Part shown: positions 58,937 through 64,000 of the stretch, one piece after another | Layout of the letters: each line of letters opens with the position of its first letter | Position numbering within the stretch: the stretch's first letter is position 1 | Assembly (NCBI GenBank): GCA_900546265.1 | Contig: URCA01000006.1 | Coordinates: forward strand, 1-64,000 | Source: an uncultured Oscillospiraceae bacterium | GTDB taxonomy: Bacteria > Bacillota > Clostridia > Oscillospirales > Acutalibacteraceae | Length of the DNA stretch: 64,000 bases | Direction of reading: 5' to 3' | Notes under the pieces: model-generated | The model's database searches: none | What the model saw: only the letters and a program-made list of their open reading frames with translations | What the model was told of the DNA's origin: nothing | Made by a program: the position numbers and the translations under genes

Positions 58937-59995
58937 CTACAGCAAAAGTTCGTTCAGCCTTTTCTGTCCGTTAAGGACAAACCGGGTGATAAAAACTCGA
59001 TCCACATCAATGGGCACCCGGTCCATACAGACTTCCACCATCTGTTCCGTGATAGCCGGCATGTCCAGCGCGGCGAGCATGTCTTTGGCCCGGGGCTGCC
59101 GGTTCAAAAACTCCTCAAGGAACCGGAACATCCCGTCGTGTTCCCGGCCGACATCCTTTGGGTACCCGCGAGCAATCAGGGCGATGTTGTTGTCGTAATT
59201 GGGCGCTAGCCGCAGGATTTCTCCCGTTTCCGTATCCCGCAGCACCCCATAGTTCTGCGTGTGCCTGTCCATGTTCATGCACAGCGTATCCAGAACAATC
59301 AGCCGGAGATAGGCCTTCGCCAGCTCCTCCGACAGGTTCAGAAACCACTCGAAGTTGCGCCCATAGTCCTCGTCCTCTCCCATAAAGGCGGAGGCCGGCT
59401 CGAAATTCACCGCCGCATTGTCCGTAAAGTCCAGCGAGCGGACATACCCGTCGGCGTATTCGTAGCGCGCCATCGGAAAGTCCAGCGCACACCCCAGCTC
59501 ATAGATGAACAGCTCGGAAAACCGTTCTTTCTCGTTTCCGCTCTTGTACATCCACCACCGGCCGTCAATCAGCCGCCAGCATTTCTCAAAGCTGCCGGTA
59601 TTGGTCAGTTCGGGCGTGCGCGACGGCCGCTGGCTGAAGCTGTCGGGATCGCCGCACAACGCCAGCCGGTCAAACAGGTTTTCCTTGAACCGGACATCCT
59701 CCCAGGCCAGGGCGGAACCCTCCGGCCGGTACCAGTAGTTGTCGGTAATGGTCACGGCGTTGACCGACAGCACCGTGCTGATGTCGTCGCGTTCCGCCAG
59801 ACGGAGCGCCTTTTTCAGCAGCCGGGAATTGGCCCGGTGGGAATCGATTGCCCGGCCCGACAGCCAGGCCCCGGCATCCTGGCTCCTCCGAAAATATAGA
59901 GGCGCCAGCCGCGCATTCGTCACCGTCACCACGCCGTTTCGCACCTCGGCAACCGGAATATCCCCCGACAGGATCGTGCCACAGAGTTCCGCCAT
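58937..59995 (-). CDS. HipA-like kinase
   Basis: A 352-residue protein with the HipA-type kinase fold. The kinase loop reads LCMNMDRHTQNYGVLRD, with DRHxxN of the active site, and the metal-binding Asp is in LRLAPNYDNNIALIARGYPK. The N-terminal part (AELCGTILSGDIPVAEVRNG) is not a standard HipA N-subdomain; in the middle it has NTGSFEKCWRLIDGRWWMYK and FSELFIYELGCALDFPMARY. HipA kinases phosphorylate a tRNA synthetase; related CtkA-like kinases act on other proteins. No HipB partner is seen nearby, so it may be a stand-alone kinase. It has its own promoter (60036-60064) and terminator (58860-58885), so it forms a one-gene unit within the transfer module. Confidence 0.82.
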   Translation of the reverse strand: MAELCGTILSGDIPVAEVRNGVVTVTNARLAPLYFRRSQDAGAWLSGRAIDSHRANSRLLKKALRLAERDDISTVLSVNAVTITDNYWYRPEGSALAWEDVRFKENLFDRLALCGDPDSFSQRPSRTPELTNTGSFEKCWRLIDGRWWMYKSGNEKERFSELFIYELGCALDFPMARYEYADGYVRSLDFTDNAAVNFEPASAFMGEDEDYGRNFEWFLNLSEELAKAYLRLIVLDTLCMNMDRHTQNYGVLRDTETGEILRLAPNYDNNIALIARGYPKDVGREHDGMFRFLEEFLNRQPRAKDMLAALDMPAITEQMVEVCMDRVPIDVDRVFITRFVLNGQKRLNELLL

Positions 59996-60035
59996 GTCCG
60001 CTCCGCCTCCTCTTCCACATCAGGTCTTTGGGTCT

Positions 60036-60064
60036 AGTATAGCCGAAAAGGCAACGAAATTCAA
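60036..60064 (-). promoter_or_regulatory. Promoter of the HipA-like gene
   Basis: On the - strand TTGAAT (60059-60064), a 17-base spacer and TATACT (60036-60041). The start site would be near 60029, followed by a leader with GAGGAGG before the ATG at 59995. Confidence 0.7.
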
Positions 60065-60077
60065 CTGTTCCTCTCTT

Positions 60078-60551
60078 TTACAAAAGGCGCAGTTCCTCTG
60101 TCAACGTAGTTTCTTCCTCCAACTCCTTCTGTAAATCCTCTTGAACATCCCGCAGCCCTTTCTTCGATTCCCCATATCGGAAATATTTCCATTGTCCTTC
60201 CCGGGTGAAGATATACACATACTCCGTCCGGTTTTGCGGGTCATCCAGTTCTTCCAAAGTGAGCGGTTCCGCCTGGATGTTCTTGTCCCCGCGATCACGA
60301 CCGTAGAACACGCAGACGTCTTTCTGCCTTTTGTCCCAGTCAAAGCTGTGCGGATGGCCCGGCTCCGGTTCGATCTTCTTCTCCAGGGAAGACAAGTCCC
60401 CCCGTTCCAATAGCCTCTCCACCATTTCCCTGTCGCTGTAGTATTTCAGTAACAGCGCCCCGTTATGTGACAGATATCCGTCACTGTGACAGTATATGGT
60501 CTTGTATTGGTCGTCCCCAACTTCCATACAGATATAGCTTCGTGTGCTCAT
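60078..60551 (-). CDS. Hypothetical ICE protein
   Basis: A 157-residue protein starting MSTRSYICMEVGDDQYKTIY and containing CHSDGYLSHNGALLLKYYSD, KRQKDVCVFYGRDRGDKN and TEYVYIFTREGQWKYFRYGE, with a Glu-rich coiled tail (VQEDLQKELEEETTLTEELR). Similar proteins occur on phages and plasmids, from memory, and are without known function. The two-layer look (alternating beta and helix) is all that can be seen. It lies between the DUF6103-type gene (13 bases) and the HipA-like promoter. Confidence 0.6.
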   Translation of the reverse strand: MSTRSYICMEVGDDQYKTIYCHSDGYLSHNGALLLKYYSDREMVERLLERGDLSSLEKKIEPEPGHPHSFDWDKRQKDVCVFYGRDRGDKNIQAEPLTLEELDDPQNRTEYVYIFTREGQWKYFRYGESKKGLRDVQEDLQKELEEETTLTEELRLL

Positions 60552-61306
60552 GCTTGTCCCCCTGTCAGAGTTCCTGTTTTGGCCCGGTGATTTTTGGCTC
60601 CCGGGCCTGCTTTCTGACCGGCTGTTTGGGCGCTGTCTCCGGCTTTTCGGCGCCCATATGCCGGAGGAACTCCTTCACGTTCTCCGGCACCTGCGTGTCG
60701 TAAATACCGTCCAGATGGGCGACGATCGCCGCCTCCACGCTCGTCCCGTTCTGCGGCAGGTAATACTGGAGCGCCTGCAGTTTCCTCGTATCGTAGGATA
60801 AATGCAAGACCGTTTCTTTTCTCATGATCTGTTCCTCTCTTTCTCACTGCTTTCTCAAACGCCTCCGCCGATATCTCGATACCAAATGCCTCCTTTACAT
60901 GCGCCAGCAGATCATCGATGCTTTGCCCCTCCTCAAAACATCCCACCAGCCTCTCCACGAATCCCTCCTCCCCGGCCAGCGGATACAGCCAGCCCGCGTA
61001 TAAGGCCAGGGCTTCGGCCGTCCTGTCCCCATAACCCGCTTCCTCCATCGCCGCCTCAAGGGTCGTGGACGTGCTTTGCCAGGCCTCCAGCCCGGCCCTG
61101 TCCTCCGACGTTAGCCCCTCCAGTACCTGCTGCTTCAGCGATGAATCGGTGAAATCCATCTGCCCCAGATTCTCAAACACCCCTATCAGGATGACCACCG
61201 GCATGGCGATGAGCAGCACAATCCCAGCCGCTATGGCCCCGATGACCTTCCACGTCCGCTTGTCCGTTAGCAGCAGGGCGGCCTTCACCACAAACCCGGC
61301 GGTCAT
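60548..61306 (-). CDS. Truncated membrane protein of the transfer module, read out of frame into the next gene
   Basis: A 252-residue frame starting at the ATG at 61306, which overlaps VirB4 as ATGA. The first half is protein-like: TDKRTWKVIGAIAAGIVLLI and AMPVVILIGVFENLGQ form a membrane helix, followed by helical segments (LLAHVKEAFGIEISAEAFEK). That N-terminus resembles the peptidoglycan hydrolases (lysozyme/NlpC type) that follow VirB4 in related elements. From residue about 160 on, the frame runs for about 260 bases over the DUF6103-type gene in another frame and becomes Arg/Gly-rich nonsense. The hydrolase domains are missing. So the gene is probably a truncated remnant, or its true end was lost by a frameshift. 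The element may depend on another hydrolase for transfer. Confidence 0.6.
   Translation of the reverse strand: MTAGFVVKAALLLTDKRTWKVIGAIAAGIVLLIAMPVVILIGVFENLGQMDFTDSSLKQQVLEGLTSEDRAGLEAWQSTSTTLEAAMEEAGYGDRTAEALALYAGWLYPLAGEEGFVERLVGCFEEGQSIDDLLAHVKEAFGIEISAEAFEKAVRKRGTDHEKRNGLAFILRYEETAGAPVLPAAERDERGGGDRRPSGRYLRHAGAGEREGVPPAYGRRKAGDSAQTAGQKAGPGAKNHRAKTGTLTGGQA
60565..60825 (-). CDS. DUF6103-type small protein, copy 2
   Basis: An 86-residue protein starting MRKETVLHLSYDTRKLQALQ and containing TSVEAAIVAHLDGIYDTQVP and NVKEFLRHMGAEKPE with a Pro/Lys-rich tail. It is a paralogue of the protein at 58636. Its gene overlaps the frame at 60548 almost completely, in another frame; this one has normal composition and a family match, so it is taken as the real coding frame. 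Confidence 0.65.
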   Translation of the reverse strand: MRKETVLHLSYDTRKLQALQYYLPQNGTSVEAAIVAHLDGIYDTQVPENVKEFLRHMGAEKPETAPKQPVRKQAREPKITGPKQEL

Positions 61307-63141
61307 CGTCCGCCCGCCTTTCCGAACAGTGCCGCCTTGTAGGGTGGGACCGTCACCTGCAGCAGATACCGCTCATTCCCGCACTTGTACAGGCAAGTGC
61401 CGCGCTCCGGATACCGGATGAGGTCGAACTCCGCCGGTTCCAGCTGCAGGGCGTCCATATACACCTGCGGCTCCACGCTGCCCCCATTGAATATGAACTG
61501 GTGGGACGGGATGGCGAACAGCGGCTTGATATATTCCCGCAGCCCCTCCAGCATGCCGTCCTCCACATTCTGGGTGGCCAGCACCACCGCGCTGTCCTTC
61601 TTCCTCGCCCGTTTGGACGCGTTGCGGATATATTCCACCGCCGTCCGGTTGGTGAAGAACAGATAGATCTCATCCATGCTGGCCACCGTGTTCCCCTCGT
61701 TCAGCAGCCGGTGGCTCATATATGACAGCAGGTTGAACAGCATGGCGTCTTTCAGCCTCTGATTGGTGTCCAGCAAACCTTTCACCCCGAACATCAGGAA
61801 CCGGTCGCTGGTGATGTTGGTGTGGCCGTTGAAGTACCGGGACTCGGCACCGCGGCACAGGGAATGGAGCCCCAGGCACAGCTCCCGCAGCGTGTCTTCG
61901 GTATACAGCGGCTTTTTATTCCGGTCAACCTGCCGGTATTCCTCTTCCACCAGCCCGTACAAGTCGGACAGGATGGGATATTCTTGAGGGGTAAGGCTGT
62001 CGAAGTCCGCGCTGTCGTTCAGGCCAAACCGCTCGTACAACCGCAGCAGCAAAATCTCCAGCGTGTCCAGGTGAGCGTCGGGAAACCCCTTGTACGTCCG
62101 GAAGAAGTCTTTCAAGTAGGCGATGTGCTGAGAGAGGCGCGTGCTTTTCCGGAATGCCGCCGGAGTTTGCGCATCATCGTCCTGTTCCCCACCGTCGCCC
62201 CAGGAACGTGGCTCCAGCGGGTTGATGATATATCGCCCTTCCATCAAATCCAGGTAACAGCCGCCCAAGTTTTCCGTCAGTTCCCGATACTCCCCCTCCG
62301 GATCGAGCCCCAGTACCGCCTTGCCGCTTTCCCGGAAGTTGGTTAGCAAGAGCTTGAGAAGATACGACTTGCCCTGCCCGCTGTTGCCGATGAGGAGGAC
62401 GCTGCTGTTGGTACGGTCATCCGTCCGCCGGTCAAAATCCACCAGAATATGCGAGCCATACTTGTCCCTGCCCAGACAAAACCCGCGGGGATCGGTCTTG
62501 CCCGAATACCCCAACGGGTACAAATTGGCCACCGAGGAAGCTGGCAGCACCCGTTCATACTGCACGCCGAACACGTTGGTTCCCGCCGGCATCACCGACA
62601 GGAACCCCTCCCGCTGCCGGAGCAGCAGCCGATCCACCGTGATTTTCTCCCGGGTCAGCTCCATCTGGATGTCCGCCTGAAGATCCTTCAGTCCCTCTGG
62701 CGAAGAGGCTTTCAGCTCGATATATACCGCGCAGTGGAGCAGCGGCTCCTTGCTGCGGCGCAGACCCGCCAGCAGCTCCGCTACGTCCTGGAGGTTTCCC
62801 TCCGCCCGGATGGTTTCCTGCACGTCGTTCCCGCCCCGCAGCAGCTTGTTCCGCCGGGTGGCCGCCTGGATGATGGTCCGCTGCTCCTGCGCCTCCACCG
62901 GCCGGGTGTATATCCGCAGGGTCACCCCCTCATGGCTGCCCAGACGGGACAGGATGGCCTGCTCCTCGGTGGACGGCGGGTATTCCTTCACCGCCCACAC
63001 ACTCCGCCATGTGTTGCCGCACACGCAGCTGTCCGGGTAAAACCGGATGGCGCCGGGCAGCAGCTGGTCAAAGAAATCCTTCACCGCCGTAGCCTCCTGC
63101 TCCTCCATGGTACGCGGCTTTCTGCGTTGGAATATCCTCAT
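61303..63141 (-). CDS. virB4: VirB4/TraE-type conjugation ATPase
   Basis: A protein of about 612 residues from the ATG at 63141, which overlaps the previous stop as ATGA. The N-terminal part is the VirB4-type domain (DFFDQLLPGAIRFYPDSCVC, ATRRNKLLRGGNDVQETIR). The motor domain has Walker A in LLIGNSGQGKSYLLKLLL, VLGLDPEGEYRELTENLGGC and the Walker B-type acid pair in VASMDEIYLFFTNR; RARKKDSAVVLATQNVEDGM and PSHQFIFNGGSVEPQVYM follow. It powers assembly of the channel and substrate transfer. The start at 63156 is possible but has no better ribosome site. All motifs are intact. Confidence 0.93.
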   Translation of the reverse strand: MRIFQRRKPRTMEEQEATAVKDFFDQLLPGAIRFYPDSCVCGNTWRSVWAVKEYPPSTEEQAILSRLGSHEGVTLRIYTRPVEAQEQRTIIQAATRRNKLLRGGNDVQETIRAEGNLQDVAELLAGLRRSKEPLLHCAVYIELKASSPEGLKDLQADIQMELTREKITVDRLLLRQREGFLSVMPAGTNVFGVQYERVLPASSVANLYPLGYSGKTDPRGFCLGRDKYGSHILVDFDRRTDDRTNSSVLLIGNSGQGKSYLLKLLLTNFRESGKAVLGLDPEGEYRELTENLGGCYLDLMEGRYIINPLEPRSWGDGGEQDDDAQTPAAFRKSTRLSQHIAYLKDFFRTYKGFPDAHLDTLEILLLRLYERFGLNDSADFDSLTPQEYPILSDLYGLVEEEYRQVDRNKKPLYTEDTLRELCLGLHSLCRGAESRYFNGHTNITSDRFLMFGVKGLLDTNQRLKDAMLFNLLSYMSHRLLNEGNTVASMDEIYLFFTNRTAVEYIRNASKRARKKDSAVVLATQNVEDGMLEGLREYIKPLFAIPSHQFIFNGGSVEPQVYMDALQLEPAEFDLIRYPERGTCLYKCGNERYLLQVTVPPYKAALFGKAGGR

Positions 63142-63677
63142 CTTCCCTCCATCCACTGGGCTCCGTCCACGTCGGGCAGCGTCTGGCCGCCGGCGTCGAA
63201 GTAGGCCTGCAGCAGCTGCTTGATGCCCTCCTTGTCCAGCCGCCGCACCTCAAAGCCCTGATCCGCCATGGCCTTCTCCGCCCGGTTCCCCAGAGTAAAC
63301 GCCGGCTCCTTCCCCCGCAGCAGGAACACAAACCGCCGGTCGGCCGCCAATTCAGTCTGGACATGGTCGAGATATGCCCGATCCTGTTCCAGCAGCTTCC
63401 TCACCGCCGGGTTCTCCTCCTGTTCCAGCCGCTCTTTCAGGTAGGCCTGGTTCCGGTCGAAGCAGGCATGGGAATCCATACACAGGATTTCCATCCCCGG
63501 CAGGGCGGACAGCACCAGCATCAGCTGCCGGATCCTCCTCTCCATCATGGACTTCGACAGCACCGCGATGTTGGCGGGGCTCACCTGAAAATACAAAAGA
63601 TCGCCGTGACTGGCGGCGAGCCCATGGTCGGTGAAGCCTTGGATACCCAGGAATTCCTGTACGCCTCCTGTTTTCAC
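63138..63677 (-). CDS. Conjugation module protein upstream of VirB4
   Basis: About 179 residues from the GTG at 63677, five bases after GGAG. Sequence: VKTGGVQEFLGIQGFTDHGL, HGDLLYFQVSPANIAVLSKS, MMERRIRQLMLVLSALPGME, a long helix (NQAYLKERLEQEENPAVRKL) and FVFLLRGKEPAFTLGNRAEK. The N-terminal part resembles the N-terminal region of VirB4-like proteins, so it may be a channel component split off in this family of elements. It lies between PrgI and VirB4. The longer frame to 63776 was rejected. The function is inferred by position. Confidence 0.7.
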   Translation of the reverse strand: MKTGGVQEFLGIQGFTDHGLAASHGDLLYFQVSPANIAVLSKSMMERRIRQLMLVLSALPGMEILCMDSHACFDRNQAYLKERLEQEENPAVRKLLEQDRAYLDHVQTELAADRRFVFLLRGKEPAFTLGNRAEKAMADQGFEVRRLDKEGIKQLLQAYFDAGGQTLPDVDGAQWMEGR

Positions 63678-63806
63678 TTCTGCTCCATGTCCGGTCTTAT
63701 GCCCGGAAAGGACATAAGACCTCTTTGAAAAAGGGCGGTTTCGGAACGAAATGCCGCCCGCCCTCATGGGCGGCAAGCCGTTTTTCGCTGGTTGAAGGAT
63801 TTTCTT

Positions 63807-64000
63807 TCAATCGAGCCTCCATATATAGAATTGCGGGACAACAAGAAAATACCGCGCCGCGTATCGGACATAGTCCAGCACGGTGGCTTCCTCCATCCGG
63901 ATGGTGACAAACGCATACCCGGCCGTCAAAGCCAGCGGCAGCAGCCAGCCCGCCTGTGCCACGGCGATGACCGACACCAGCAGGGCGATACTAATCATGC
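63807..64000 (-). CDS. PrgI-family membrane protein (partial)
   Basis: The C-terminal 63 or more residues of a small membrane protein; the start is beyond the right edge. Hydrophobic segments (ISIALLVSVIAVAQAGWLLP and PLALTAGYAFVTIRMEEATV) and the end YVRYAARYFLVVPQFYIWRL fit PrgI, a channel component encoded just before VirB4 in these elements. The start and the first helix cannot be seen. Confidence 0.7.
   Translation of the reverse strand, partial: MISIALLVSVIAVAQAGWLLPLALTAGYAFVTIRMEEATVLDYVRYAARYFLVVPQFYIWRLD

Larger units (their letters stand above)
7640..64000. mobile_element. Integrative and conjugative element with large carbohydrate cargo (right end outside window)
   Basis: The recombination module (7766-13763) and the conjugation module (49122-64000: T4CP, primase-like, relaxase, RHH protein, VirB4, PrgI) are on the same strand and flank about 35 kb of sugar genes. 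This is the usual order of serine-recombinase ICEs of gut Clostridia, where cargo lies between modules. The left end is put near the recombinase terminator because recombinase genes normally lie beside the attachment site; no attachment duplication can be confirmed since the right end is not in the window. Two adjacent elements are an alternative reading. Confidence 0.6.

Overview
The window reads as chromosomal DNA of a moderately GC-rich Gram-positive anaerobe of the class Clostridia, probably a gut Oscillospirales-type bacterium. The reasons are purine-rich AGGAGG-type ribosome binding sites, many GTG and TTG starts, lipoprotein signal peptides, ABC sugar importers of the Paenibacillus/Clostridia type, and a conjugative element built like those common in gut Clostridia. 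No rRNA, tRNA or CRISPR array was seen, so the genus is not fixed by the sequence.

Layout. 1-4000: the end of a prophage late operon on the + strand (tail or fibre protein, a broken XF1762-like gene, a holin-like protein, a strong terminator). 4060-6363: a group II intron whose reverse transcriptase/HNH gene carries three in-frame stops. 6435-7753: a rhuM gene between two diverged copies of the same terminator-plus-promoter segment. 7766-13763 (- strand): the recombination module of an integrative and conjugative element (ICE), with two full large serine recombinases, one recombinase without a catalytic domain, a small protein, a resolvase-like protein lacking the catalytic Ser, a MazF-type toxin and a sigma-like factor whose ribosome binding site lies in a long palindrome. 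14228-48874: about 35 kb of carbohydrate genes, nearly all on the - strand. 49122-64000 (- strand): the conjugation module, with T4CP, primase-like protein, MobP-type relaxase with Sel1 repeats, ribbon-helix-helix accessory protein, candidate oriT, amidoligase plus gamma-glutamylcyclotransferase-like pair, HipA-like kinase, VirB4, and PrgI running off the edge.

Because the recombination and conjugation modules lie on the same strand at either side of the carbohydrate locus, the simplest reading is one ICE carrying a large glycan-use locus as cargo. The cargo holds two importers (each with a binding protein and two permeases but no ATPase), two GH16 enzymes (one lipoprotein, one without a signal peptide), a DUF5696-type lipoprotein, an NHL/Yip1 membrane protein, a GH38-like enzyme, a DUF4091 enzyme, a sugar oxidoreductase and isomerase, and a five-gene surface-protein operon with a recent internal duplication. 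Next to it an AraC-type regulator faces an operon of a U32-like protein, three tandem QueG-like iron-sulphur proteins and a glycosidase-like protein. A plausible scheme is that surface proteins and the lipoprotein GH16 bind and cut a polysaccharide, the importers take up oligosaccharides, and cytoplasmic enzymes finish the breakdown. The actual glycan cannot be read from the sequence.
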